In this document: positions 22,839 to 33,046 of the stretch, piece by piece
Position numbering within the stretch: position 1 is the first letter of the stretch
Layout of the letters: every line of letters starts with the position of its first letter
NCBI GenBank assembly: GCA_009746045.1
Contig: RPFO01000059.1
Coordinates: 124,001-188,000 of the forward strand
Reading direction: 5' to 3'
Length of the DNA: 64,000 bases
Origin: Mesostigma viride
Lineage: Eukaryota > Streptophyta > Mesostigmatophyceae > Mesostigmatales > Mesostigmataceae
The notes under the pieces: generated by a model
Seen by the model: the letters and a program-made list of their open reading frames with translations, nothing else
The model's database searches: none
Told to the model about the DNA's origin: nothing
Made by a program: the position numbers and the translations under genes

Positions 22839-23879
22839 GCGCTTACCCGGGGTCTCGAATTGCTTAGTCTCCTGGACGATGGTGCTGTTCCACACCGCGC
22901 TCCTCGCCTTCAGTTGAGCCGGCGTGTAGTCCTCGTCGAGGCTGAAGTCGCCGGGCTGGAGCAGACGACGTGCTCCCAGCACGAGGCGTTTGTCGTGCAT
23001 GGAGGCCATGGTGACGACGACCAGGCCCGGAGGGCCTGGCAGCCGAATGGCTCGTTCAATGACAACACGGTTCTGGAGCTGCATCTTCCCCAGAAACGCT
23101 GGGCCGCGCAGCTCCTCGGCAAGTGAGTGTGCTGTCTCATGTGCTGCCGCGCCTGTCTGGAAGCCTTTGATTACCATATTGCGCTGGCGTTGCTGCACTG
23201 CGTTCTGGGTGACCGCAGCGGTAGCTGCAGACTTGGCCGCCTGTTGAACGATGGTGGTCAACTGCTTGCCGGTGACGTCGGCAAACGTGGTAGTTTTGGC
23301 GGGGGCTGCCATGGCTTTCTTCAGCTCCAGCAATTGTGCCGTCGCAGCTGCAGACGCCTCCGTCAGGACCTTAATGTCGCCCTGCACGGTCGTAAAAGAC
23401 TGTGCGACGTCCTGCAGCTGCACGTTAACATCGGTCGCGGGGGCTGGCCTGGCGATGGTCGTCGCCGGCAGCTCGACAAGTTCAGGGCAGCACGAAATAA
23501 GACAGGCAAGCCGACGCTGGCGCTCATCCCAATGAGGCCATTCATCCGAAGCAGCCTCCATAACCTGGCCGCTCTTAGGGTGGCGAATCGGGGCGTCGTT
23601 GTCGTTGCGGAGCTTCAGCACGCTTGTCACAGCGGCGTCATTGTAGGCGAGTAAGGTATCGATGTCTGCCAGGCTCAAACGCTGGCCTGGCATGTAGAAT
23701 GAGGAAGAAATGGCGTCCGGCAAGGAGGTTTCAGCAGCTATCGGAGTTGCTTCCGAAGTCTTGGATCGCTTGTTAGCGGCGTTCTTGGCGACGACAATGT
23801 CGTGGGCGATTTTGTTTGCAGCAATCTGGGCATCAATAGAATCGGCGGCAAGAGCTGAAGACGATGCGGGGACCTCCAT
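22830..23879 (-). CDS. L1-type retrotransposon ORF1 protein (RNA-binding), 3' end disrupted
   Basis: The ATG at 23879 begins MEVPASSSALAADSIDAQIA. About 350 codons remain open. The N-terminal half has a helical, alanine-rich region that could trimerise. It is followed by an RRM-like start (RNMVIKGFQTG) and a C-terminal-domain-like block (IRLPGPPGLVVVTMASMHDK, RLVLGARRLL, DEDYTPAQLKARSAVW), matching the order in L1 ORF1 proteins. ORF1 binds LINE RNA. No ORF2 follows. The 5' UTR (to about 24090) resembles that at 31506 (both contain GACGAACACGC). Confidence 0.7.
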   Translation of the reverse strand: MEVPASSSALAADSIDAQIAANKIAHDIVVAKNAANKRSKTSEATPIAAETSLPDAISSSFYMPGQRLSLADIDTLLAYNDAAVTSVLKLRNDNDAPIRHPKSGQVMEAASDEWPHWDERQRRLACLISCCPELVELPATTIARPAPATDVNVQLQDVAQSFTTVQGDIKVLTEASAAATAQLLELKKAMAAPAKTTTFADVTGKQLTTIVQQAAKSAATAAVTQNAVQQRQRNMVIKGFQTGAAAHETAHSLAEELRGPAFLGKMQLQNRVVIERAIRLPGPPGLVVVTMASMHDKRLVLGARRLLQPGDFSLDEDYTPAQLKARSAVWNSTIVQETKQFETPGKRIN

Positions 23880-24092
23880 AGCTACGTTTAATAGCACCTA
23901 GACGAGGGCAGGGGGCGCAGGCACACTGATCACGTGCGTGGTGCCGCCATAATGTGCAGAAAAATAGCGAGATCTGCTGGGCAGGCCGCTGGCGATAACT
24001 TGCGAAATCCTGGGCGATGGCTGCCAAAAATTAGATCGGCGTGTTCGTCATCAAAAGGCGAGTCTATTGCAATTTACCCGACCAAATTTCAT

Positions 24093-24886
24093 CATGGATG
24101 GATGGATGGAGGGAGGGAGGGAGGGAGGGAGGGAGGGAGGGAGGGAGGGAGGGAGGGAGGGAGGGAGGGAGGGAGGGAGGGAGGGAGGGAGGGAGGGAGG
24201 GAGGGAGGAGGGAGGGAGGGAGGGAGGGAGGGAGGGAGGAGGGAGGGAGGGAGGGAGGGAGGGAGGGAGGGAGGGAGGGAGGGAGGGAGGGAGGGAGGGA
24301 GGGAGGGAGGGAGGGAGGGAGGGAGGGAGGGAGGGAGGGAGGGAGGGAGGGAGGGAGGGAGGGAGGGAGGGAGGAGGGAGGGAGGGAGGGAGGGAGGGAG
24401 GGAGGAGGGAGGGAGGGAGGGAGGGAGGGAGGGAGGGAGAGGGAGGGAGGGAGGGAGGGAGGGAGGGAGGAGGGAGGGAGGGAGGGAGGGAGGGAGGGAG
24501 GGAGGGAGGGAGGAGGGAGGGAGGGAGGGAGGGAGGGAGGGAGGGAGGGAGGAGGAGGGAGGGAGGGAGGGGAGGGAGGGAGGGAGGGAGGGAGGGAGGA
24601 GGGAGGGAGGGAGGGAGGGAGGGAGGGAGGAGGGAGGGAGGGAGGGAGGGAGGGAGGGAGGGAGGGAGGGAGGGAGGGAGGGAGGGAGGGAGGGAGGGAG
24701 GGAGGGAGGGAGGGAGGGAGGGAGGGAGGGAGGGAGGGAGGGAGGGAGGGAGGGAGGGAGGGAGGGAGGGAGGGAGGGAGGGAGGGAGGGATGGATGGAT
24801 GGATGGATGGATGGATGGATGGATGGATGGATGGATGGATGGATGGATGGATGGATGGATGGATTGAATTGAATTGAATTGAATTG
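24093..24886. repeat. Compound microsatellite: (GGAT)n, interrupted (GGGA)n, (GGAT)n, (TTGAA)n
   Basis: About 680 bp of GGGA units with scattered GGA interruptions, flanked by GGAT units, then about 70 bp of GGAT and four TTGAA units. It lies between the 3' end of one LINE-family copy (24887) and the 5' UTR of another (about 24090), both minus strand, so it probably expanded from a retrotransposon tail. The long open frames on both strands (SLPP, GREG, PSIH) are artefacts. Confidence 0.9.
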
Positions 24887-26815
24887 TAACATAACTCCGT
24901 TGGGAGTATATGTAGCACATAGCCCAGAGAAGGGGCATATGGCCTATCATACATTCTAAGCTACTTCCTGCAAGGGTGGGAATGTAAACAACACTTGCTC
25001 TAGGTGCACTAGGGCACCTGCACCACCCAGAGTTTCAGGCAGCACCCAGCGAAGGGGAGCCTGTCATAGGTGGGGAAGATCATCATGGCTATACAAGAGC
25101 TAGGACATGGCTTCTCTACAGAGAGCATCTCTCTGCATGGCATAGCATGGCGAAATTCTTAATGCAACATCCATGGGGGTGCCTTTATAGGCAGGGCTTG
25201 GCTAAATTCTGTAGACAACATCCATGGGGGCCGTTATGGGCGCACATGCGCGTGGGCCACATGCTAGGCTAAGCCTGACTAATCTACACTACTGGTATGA
25301 ATTCCCTAGTCTGGGGTGGCAGGAGGGGGCTGCCAGGGCTTGTGGTCAACGTGGATGACCGCCCCCCTCCAGTATACCGGCTTCCCCCCTGCGCTGTGCC
25401 GGAGCTGAAGGTAGGTCGGCCATAGCTCGCGTCGCCGCTGTTGCTGGGCCAGGGTCAAGTCGTCGTCCAGCGTGAAGCGAGTCCTTGAGAGCTTCTTGCG
25501 GCATTTAAGGAACGACAGCTTGTCCGCCATGTACTTAAAGGTGAGGAGCACGGGTGCCGGGCCAGCCTTCCCCCGCGCGCGGGGGAGGCGGACAGCCGAC
25601 ATGTCCAGCTCACCAGTGAGTAGCATGGGGGCAAGAATGTCGCGCTTAAATGCCTCAAGAAGGCTCGTGGAGGTCTCACCTGCCGGCTGGTCGAAGTGCT
25701 TGACGATGACATTGTGGCTGCGCCGGGCGATGTCGGTGTCCTCGCGAAGGTCGAGGGCTTGTTGCTTGAGTTGTGCCGAGATGGTGGAGGTGGTGGAGGT
25801 GGTGTGCTGCTTAAGCAAGTCCGCCCAGGTGGAGGAGCATCGCCGGCCGGGCCAGCAGGCGTCGGCTGGGCGGCGATGTCCTTCACCGCTTGGGCGGTGA
25901 GGCCGGCGGTGTCATGCAAGCTCTCAAGGGCGTTGGCGGTGGCTTGAAGGCGTTGGTCGAGGTCGAGGAGCTGGGCTTTGATGTCGGCAGTGGAGGCGGA
26001 AATGGCCGTGGAGGTGGAGGCGGCGGCGGTGGAAATGTGAGGAAGTTCAGCAGTCAGCGTGCCGCCGATTGCTGCTATGTCGGCAGCAAGGGGGGTCACG
26101 TGCTGCTGAAAGGCTTCCGTGAGGATGGAGCGGAGGGTGGGGACGGAAAGGGGTGGAGCCCAGATCTCGCCGTCAGAGCGCTGGAGAAGGGAGTTGAGGA
26201 TGGCGTGCTGGAGATGGGGGCGGACGCAGCCGGACAGCCCGTAGATGTTGTCCCAGCGGCGGCCGTCTGGGCGCAGAGGAGGCGATTGATGGAGTGGAAA
26301 TGGAGGCACAGGTCGTAAAGCGAAGCGTAATCCCCGAAGAAGATGCAGCGCATAGCATCGGTCGGAGAAATGGTGGCCCAGTCGTAATCTGCGACCTTGA
26401 AAGGCCGGGGCCGAAAGCTCGGTTCTGGGCGTGAAGACCCTCCTGTGTCGTCGGCTGGGCGGGTGCGCTTGGGGTCAGGCGATGCAGATGGCGAGGCGTT
26501 AAGCCCGGGGGTTGCTGGACGACCACCAGTGCACGACTAGTGTCATCGCCGCCTGCCGGACCTGAAGGCGAAGCTGCAGCCTGAGCTGCAGACGTATTTT
26601 CATTGCCGAGCGCAGCCGCCAGGCTGCGTTGCGTCGAGGCGCGTTTGTTCGCCATATATTGCGTTTTAGATTCGGAAAATTATATCAGCATGTGCGTCTT
26701 AGAAAGACGAAGCGATAGTGATATTCACGGCTAAATTCGGTGCTCAAACGTGAAAGTTATGAGCTCCGACAGCCATGGCTACCTCGTGGCCGGAATCCTT
26801 TGCGAGATAGTAGAG
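24887..26815 (-). mobile_element. ORF1-only (HAL1-like) non-LTR retrotransposon
   Basis: Read on the minus strand: 5' UTR from about 26815 (shared with the copy at 63480), a frameshifted ORF1 (26655-25306), a 3' UTR of about 420 bp, then the family 3' terminus with CCCAACGGAGTTATGTTAC and a TTCAA-repeat tail. There is no ORF2 or reverse transcriptase between ORF1 and the terminus, resembling half-LINEs that move with the L1 machinery of another copy. Confidence 0.65.
25306..26655 (-). pseudogene. Frameshifted ORF1 of the HAL1-like element
   Basis: Begins MANKRASTQRSLAAALGNEN at 26655 and needs at least two frame changes (around 26400 and 25850) to reach the C-terminal block ending at 25306. 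That block carries the ORF1 pattern: SHNVIVKHFDQ (RRM start), AVRLPRARGKAGPAPVLLTF, then RTRFTLDDDLTLAQQQRRRE (C-terminal domain). A helical repeat region lies in the middle (LLDLDQRLQATANALESL). The part read as VADYDWATISPTDAMRCIFF aligns with the copy at 63880-64000. Confidence 0.7.
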
Positions 26816-26925
26816 TAGACTGGATGGATGGATGGATGTTCTTAATTAATTAATTAATTAATGGTCAAATTAAAGGCAATCATGGTACATGAAGCGAGAC
26901 AAATCATGCCTGGACGCATGGCGAT

Positions 26926-27371
26926 TAATTAATTAATTAATTAAACTCGTGCTCCCGTTGGGGAGTCACGGAGCACCGAAGTGCTTTTAATCCCTGTGTG
27001 TGCACTACAGGAGAAAGGGCAGAGACCCCCAGTCTCCTTCATGCCAAAGGCATGCCACAGCTGCAATCGGGCGCGGCTAGCTAAAAGGACAGGCTAACGA
27101 TCCGGCAAACTGTGGGTGCAATAAGACCCATGTGAGCATATCATAGCAAGGAGCGTGGGCAAGTAATCTGAACATAGCCAGGGCGTAGCATGGCTGTACT
27201 AGGACTAGGCTAAGGCTATGGCTGGTTGTGTACCGTGCGTTGGCGGCACGTGACTAGGTGTGTTGGCACAGCTAGGCAACATTCTAGGCATGGCTGCCTT
27301 AGCGGCAGTGACGCCAATGGTTACAAGCTAGGGCTATTGCTATTCTAGCCCGCTGGGGGCGTCCACATCTT
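26926..27371 (-). mobile_element. 5'-truncated LINE-family 3' end with 10-bp target duplication
   Basis: GCATGGCGAT at 26916-26925 is repeated at 27372-27381. The 446-bp insert starts with a TTAATTAA tail and continues into the terminal hairpin (GTGCTCC ... GGAGCAC, with inner CTCCCGTTGGGGAG). It is a minus-strand, 5'-truncated copy; the same end occurs at 57697-58199. Confidence 0.8.
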
Positions 27372-27381
27372 GCATGGCGAT

Positions 27382-27799
27382 GTAAGAGCCCCCCCTCCCC
27401 CATGCCAGGAGGAAGGGGTGCGTGACTGAGTAGAGTAGTTAGGATTTTGTATTAAGAGAGACAACTTTGTATATTATCAAGGAGACAACTTGGTATATAA
27501 GATTAGAGTGAGATCAGCTAGTCTTCGCAGCTCAGTTCTAATGCACCCACCCCCATCAGTCCATGGAATACGTGCTCCTGCTCCAGATCCTTAATTAAGG
27601 CCAAAATGAGTCCCTTCCAAACAACGTTTGCACTTAGATAGTTAGACGAATTATGCCCGACGAAGCTGGAACTTAACAGCCACAATGAATTACGGTTGTT
27701 CAGACCTTGTACAACGCCTCAGGGCATTTGGAGCCCTGAATGGTAACAAATGCTAACAAGGTAGTGTTGCTATCAATAATGATTTTAAAAATTAATATG
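27382..27799. other. Spacer between two retro-insertions, nothing supported
   Basis: No gene. Two ATCAAGGAGACAAC-type motifs near 27450-27500 recur near 40370 and, as GTTGTCTCCTTGAT, at 28289, so a dispersed repeat family is present. Confidence 0.4.
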
Positions 27800-27806
27800 A
27801 TGTCAT

Positions 27807-27966
27807 TAATTAATTAATTAGTTATCAACATCACTCCGTTGGGAGTAAATGTAGCACATATCCCTGAGAAGGGGCATATGGCTTTTAATACATTCTAGGC
27901 TACTTCATGCAAGGGTGGGAATGTAAGCTACCCCTGCTCTAGGTGCACCAGGGCACCTGCACCACC
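27807..27966 (-). mobile_element. 160-bp LINE-family 3' end (second terminus type) with 7-bp target duplication
   Basis: ATGTCAT at 27800-27806 and 27967-27973 flanks a segment with a TTAATTAATTAATTA tail and the terminus ATCACTCCGTTGGGAGTAAA. The same terminus occurs at 24887, 31914 and, on the other strand, 40146. Confidence 0.65.
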
Positions 27967-27973
27967 ATGTCAT

Positions 27974-28589
27974 ATTACAACCAAAACTGGTCGTCATCAT
28001 GCAAGCATCTGAAGCATGGTCGCAAAACTTCGTGTGCAAAATCTCATGTCATAAGGAGCCCAACATTATGACAATTGCCAGGCTTTGTAAAGATTTTTGA
28101 TTTAACGATGACTACAGCACAAACAGTGAGCGAAACCCTGGTGCATGTGAATGCCTGAGTGGCGACTGTTCCTAACAGAATGCAAGATGTAAGGTAGACA
28201 TTGCGAGTATGCCACAAATGTGTGATGTGCAGTGCACATGCATGTGAGCTACCATGGTCCGGATTCTCCCGATTTCTGGCCTGCGCTGGTTGTCTCCTTG
28301 ATGTATACCCCATGACACCATACTTCTAAACTACTTAAGAACCTTGGCACATTGCAAAATGGGAAAGAAAGCTGAACAATACATGCAACATCACTCACTA
28401 ACACAGCCATGTGATTGCTACCAACACGTACCATGTACGTCCTGTGTGAAATTATTGGCAACGACACGCCAAGCAAACGCCAAGGTATAGTATAACTGCG
28501 ACAGGCTGGCACATGTCACCTGGCATCCACGTATGCTCACCCCAAGGCATTGGCATATCCCCATGTCTATATCCGTTGCCCTTTGTGCG
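27974..28589. other. Noncoding interior of the CACTA-like element
   Basis: No supported gene. It contains the second copy of the 39-bp dispersed repeat at 28261-28299. Confidence 0.4.
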
Positions 28590-29522
28590 TACCGAGTCAC
28601 CCATGCAGTCACCCACCCATGCATCCACCTGGCCCACCCACACAAGTACTCATACACTTGCGCACCTGAGTACCCAGCCACCCACTGGTCCACCCACCCG
28701 GTGACCCAGCCAGCCAGCCACGCACCTACTAAACCAACCTATCTAACCACTCGTGCACCCAGGCACCCAGCCACATACCCACCCACTGGGACATCCACCC
28801 ACCCAGCTAGCCACATATGCAATCTACCCACCTAGGCAATAAGGAGGCATTCACCCATCCTTTTATCCAGGCACCCATTACTAAAACCACGCAGCCACCT
28901 AACCACCCAGCCAGCTGGCCCCATGTGTGCCCACCGGGCCGCCCACCCCTGACCCACCCACGCCCCTTCCCACTCGACCACTCTTTCCCCCCATACCCTT
29001 ATACCCACCGACCTGCACCCACTCACCCTCACACATCCACATCCTCTCAGCCAGTCACCCACCCATCTCACCCCTAACATGCACAGCCCTCCACCCGCGA
29101 TAGGTGAGTCGATCCCAACTACAAAACCACCCACCCACCCATATCCGTGCACCCACCCACCCATCTACCTTCCCCATCGCTCACCCCACCCACTTCTAAT
29201 CACAGCTACACATCCACCCGCCACAAACCAACGGTGCAAATCCTCCAGCCCATGAAACAGTTTCACTCAGGCATCCAACAATGCACCCACCTAGGAGTTC
29301 CCAAACCCCGTCGATCCCCCAGCCACCTGGCGATTCACTTATAAGCAACCACCCTTGCACCCATCCACCCACCATAACCACCCACCCACCCTCCCTCCCT
29401 CCCTCCCTCCCTCCCCCTCCTCCCCCTCCCTCCCTCCCTCCCTCCCTCCCTCCCTCCCTCCTCCCTCCCTCCCTCCCTCCCTCCCTCCCTCCCTCCCTCC
29501 CTCCCTCCCTCCCTCCCTCCCA
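28590..29522. repeat. CCCA-rich degenerate microsatellite ending in a (CCCT)n block
   Basis: About 800 bp of imperfect CCACCCA/CACCCAGCCA text, then a nearly pure CCCT block at about 29388-29520. Open frames through it are compositional. Confidence 0.8.
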
Positions 29523-29529
29523 CCACCCC

Positions 29530-30190
29530 ACCCACCCACCCTCTCCAACTGCATGTGGACTGCCTCTCCCAGCGACTCGGCCAGCCGTTTGAGTGTGTTT
29601 GGGACCATATGCTGATGCCCATGGATATTACGCGCGCCATCAACCAGGCAACACCAGTGACACTTGAGCTCCTTGTTATCCTTCTCATCGGATGTACTGA
29701 CGACACCCTGCACAATTACAGCTCACAAGGCAACTAACATGCTGGAGGAACGCATCCGCCGCAGTGGACGTCAGTAACGGATGTTGCAATGTTGCTGGAG
29801 GGAGGTCAATCGACCGCACCCGTACATACAAGGGGCAATTATTGATGCGTCATACCCAAAACAGGAAGAAAATGTGGCACAACTAACCTTGCCATCAACA
29901 TGGATGGACGGAGTTGGAGACCAACTGCAGCGCGGCATTCGCAAGGGCACAGGCTGTGTTGTTCAGCAGGTCCACCGCTGGACTGCCCGATGCCGAGTCC
30001 AGGTTCTTCCTTACACAAACTCTCCACAAGCGTGATTGTCGCGTCCTTGGCTGCCAACTGCGGAAAGGAGGCCAGTGCTCGCTTCAGCAGGAACTCGGCA
30101 ATTGCAATCACGGTGGGCCCTGGCACGATTTGCAGGCCTACACATGCTTGCCCCGCATGTGCCTCCCCCACGTGTGCATCCACCGCAGTT
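29530..30190 (-). pseudogene. Decayed fragment of an unidentified protein gene
   Basis: On the minus strand, coding-like text appears in shifting frames: VPGPTVIAIAEFLLKRALAS followed by FPQLAAKDATITLVESLCK (about 30130-30020), then in another frame NLDSASGSPAVDLLNNTACA and LANAALQLVSNS (about 30005-29910). After a GTGCAG acceptor-like site near 29707 comes STSDEKDNKELKCHWCCLVD. The frame breaks suggest a captured host gene piece or a dead transposon exon. I do not recognise the family. Confidence 0.4.
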
Positions 30191-30559
30191 GACGTGCTTG
30201 CTCGCAGCTCCCACTACCGCTGGCTTCGTTGCCATGTTCCTCCACCCGTTGCCTCTTGCATCTTAGCTGTTCCTCGCGCTTCTCCGCAGCCTCTCTTTCC
30301 CTCTCTTCCTCTCTCTTTTCTGCTGCCGTTCATGCCTTGCTCCAGATATAGATGTGGCTGCTTAGGCGTTCAATCTGCATCACAGAATTGGACGATATGC
30401 ACGTCAAAGGAAAGCCAACCAAGCAGCAACATTACCAACAATGTAGCGGGAGGGTCAGTGCAGAGGCCAGCAACATAACTGCCTTAGTCTTGTACTCACT
30501 CTTCGTCAATTAACGCGTCTTCTACGTCTTCCACAGTGTGCATGCGTAGCTAGCCAGCT
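30191..30559. other. Noncoding stretch, nothing supported
   Basis: A CTCTTTCC-rich pyrimidine tract lies near 30290-30320. No gene evidence. Confidence 0.35.
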
Positions 30560-30883
30560 ATGTCGCGGTTTACGATCCAGTTAACGATAACGGCTCCGTA
30601 ACCACCCCAGTACCTAATATTGGGGCAGCTATGGCGCCGTAACCACTACCTGACCCGTCCCGTATACCCCAACGTAACCTGAACCGAAGCCGTTCACGCC
30701 CCCGTAAACATAACCGGCTCAGTTACTGGGCCGTACCGAATCTCGGGGCCAATATTCCGAATGGTACCGTAACCGGTCCGGTAACCCAAACCGCCAACGA
30801 ATACGGACCCGTAACCTGGCCCGTCGAAGTTACCGGGCAGGTTACGGGGGCGTCGAAGTTACCGGACAGGTTACGGGGGCTTC
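30560..30883. repeat. Right subterminal GTTACGG/CGTAACC repeat array of the CACTA-like element
   Basis: Repeated CCGTAACC, GTTACCGG and CGTAACC motifs mirror the array at 18431-18910 and lead into the right TIR. Confidence 0.7.
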
Positions 30884-31505
30884 AAATTAACTCCTAGTGT
30901 CTATAGGGTGCGGTCAGCCCTGCACTTTTGACACGTGTGACTTGTTTGTTAATTTTATCCTTGTACGGCTTATGCCCTAGAGGCACACTGGCAGAGTCGC
31001 ACGGGCAATGCCTGTGATCCGGATTATATCATCATTATCATGTCTTATTTCCACGCGACTGCTGGGTTTTGATACGGTGGCTTTTCAAAAGGCTCAGAAA
31101 GTAATGCACTAATGCTATAATTTAATCATTTTAATAGACGCACGTTGTTGTGGTACCAACACCACATGAGTCATGACGCCCCTTTCCCCTTCTGGTATCA
31201 ATGAGATAACGTCAATATTTGCAAGCTATTCCCCAAACTAGCAGGCCTAGGCCAGCCCCCCCCAAAAAAAGCAATCATCATGTTTGACGCTACGCCGGGG
31301 CAAAAAGTCAAACGTTGACGCTACGCCGGGGCAAAAAGTCAACATTTTGACGGAAGGGTCAGGGGCAAAAGTCAACATTTTGACGTTTCCTAAAAACCTC
31401 TACTAGAAACACTGCTAGCTCGTGATTAAAACGGCCCTGACAAACTAGGGCATGCATCCAGGCTCGGAATGCAATATACTCGGGAGAATGCTCATAATTT
31501 TTTAC

Positions 31506-32430
31506 TCCGGCCATGAAATTTCATCGGGCTGGTTACATTAGACTCGTCTTTTGAAGACGAACACGCTGATATAATTTTCGGCAGCCATGCATCGCCCAAG
31601 ACTTCGCACGCCATCATAAAACGCAGCACAGGCAGGGTTCATATTTTCCGGATACAAGCTATGCATGGCGGAATCCCAGCCAGCCGCCTCCCCTTCTCTC
31701 GCCGATGGGGAGTATTCAGCGCCTAACACCATTTCGCAGCTAATCGCAGCTGCGGAAACCATAGCGACGCAGCCACAGGCCGACGCGGAGGCCGATAACG
31801 CCTCCTCGATCCAAGCGGATTTGCACCAGCCCAGCCGACGAGATGGAGAGCCAGGTCGGCCTCTGCCATTGGCTTTACTTCCCAGCGGGGAAATCCGCGA
31901 GGACGCCCCCATTAATTAAGGAACATCACTCCGTTGGGAGTAAATGTAGCTCATATCCCTGAGAAGGGGCATATGGCTTTTAATACATCCTAGACTACTT
32001 TATGCAAGGGTGGGAATGTAAGCTACCCTTGCTCTAGGTGCACCAGGGCACCCGCACCCTCATGGTCTATCACGCTATGCCCAGCTAAGGGGGAGCATGC
32101 CATGTGGGGGAAGATCATCATGGCTATACAAGGGCGAGGGCATGGCTTCTCAACAGAGAGCATCTCTCTGCATAGGCATAGCATGGCTAAACACGCCCCC
32201 ATTGATGATGCCATATCGACGACGCTGCATTTGACCCAGCTGATTACATGCCCGGGCTGGTTGTACCCGAGCAAGCGTTCTTCTCGTTGACAGCCGAGCA
32301 GGCGCAGGCCATATCCTGCGCTACCTGGCCGACCACGAAATTGCGATCTATTTTCCTGGCACGCCAGGAGACACCATTTCAGTGGAAGACATTGCCGAGC
32401 TGCCGGGTTGGTCAGTACGCCGTACGGAGC
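31506..32430 (+). mobile_element. LINE 5' fragment with ORF1 start, broken by a secondary insertion
   Basis: The 5' UTR from about 31506 shares GACGAACACGCTGATATAAT-like text with the other LINE copies. ORF1 starts at 31665 (MAESQPAASPSLADGEYSAP) and is cut at about 31913 by a 279-bp insertion. Beyond the target repeat it resumes as DDAISTTLHLTQL and, after a frameshift, RYLADHEIAIYFPGTPGDTI and ELPGWSVRRTEP, ending near 32430 where hAT-type terminal sequence begins. Confidence 0.6.
31914..32192 (-). mobile_element. 279-bp LINE-family 3' end or SINE with 11-bp target duplication
   Basis: ACGCCCCCATT at 31903-31913 is repeated at 32193-32203. The insert starts with AATTAAGGAACATCACTCCG (tail plus terminus on the minus strand) and shares its body with 24887-25180 (GGGGAAGATCATCATGGCTA, GAGAGCATCTCTCTGCAT). 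It inserted into LINE ORF1. Confidence 0.8.
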
Positions 32431-33046
32431 CGCAAAAATACGGGAAAACGTACACTGAAGGCCTCCGCCGTATATACGCGTACTTTACTTCAGAATACGC
32501 GGTTTGGACTTAGAATTTTTCGGGGGTACCAGCGGGCAGCGGGCACTGGCGCAGTGCCCAGGTTCTGGGCGCGGCGCGTTCACTGCACATTTGAGATTTT
32601 TACTACTACAAGTAGATGCGTACAGTTCCTTCCATAAAGTGCAAGCCTTGCAAAATCTTTGGCCGGTAGGAGACAGCTAGGACTAGGTACATAACGCATA
32701 ATGCCAGCAAATGCCAGCTGTGCTACTGACGGTGTAATGCAATATAGCGACGACGAGGCCAGTGCGACTGTGCGATAGTGTGCAGCCATTTTCGATTTGC
32801 AGCCATGCCGAAGAAAGGGCCTGAATGGGATTTCGTTGTCGAGAAGAAAGAAGCAGTCACAGATGCTGTTAGTAACACAACGCAGTATGTGTCGAGGATG
32901 TTCTGCTCATTTTGCAACAAGAACTTCTCCTACTACAAGGCGGGGCCAATCAGCGTATTCCGAGTCGATCCGTGCACACTTTGCCGGAATCGCAGGGGAA
33001 GGGATGTTACCCTGCGACAAAATTCCACCGAATATCCGGAGCAGGT

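Larger units (their letters stand above)
18415..30899. mobile_element. Probable 12.5-kb CACTA-like element nested in the hAT-like element
   Basis: CACTAGGAGTTAATTT at 18415-18430 is the exact reverse complement of 30884-30899, a 16-bp TIR beginning with the CACTA signature. Both ends continue into arrays of GGTTACCGG/CCGGTAACC motifs, as expected of CACTA subterminal repeats. The flanks share only TC (TC before the left end, TC after the right), so a 2-bp duplication is possible and a 3-bp one is not present. No transposase was recognised inside; the interior is satellites and retroelements. The two ends could belong to different copies. Confidence 0.65.
17482..31414. mobile_element. 13.9-kb hAT-like DNA transposon with exact 8-bp target duplication
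   Basis: The left end CAGTGTTTCTAGTA (17482-17495) is the perfect reverse complement of the right end at 31401-31414. The element is flanked by an exact 8-bp direct repeat CTAGCTCG (17474-17481 and 31415-31422). An 8-bp duplication and a CAGTG-type terminus are hallmarks of hAT elements. Both ends carry subterminal clusters of GTCAACATTTTGACG-like motifs (17500-17630 and 31290-31385), typical transposase-binding arrays. Without the nested 12.5-kb insert the original element would have been about 1.45 kb, too short for a full transposase, so it was probably non-autonomous. Confidence 0.85.

Noticed and set aside
23934..24954. Long ORFs with GREG, SLPP or PSIH repeats
   Set aside because: These come from GGGA/GGAT microsatellites; the frames are open on both strands by composition.
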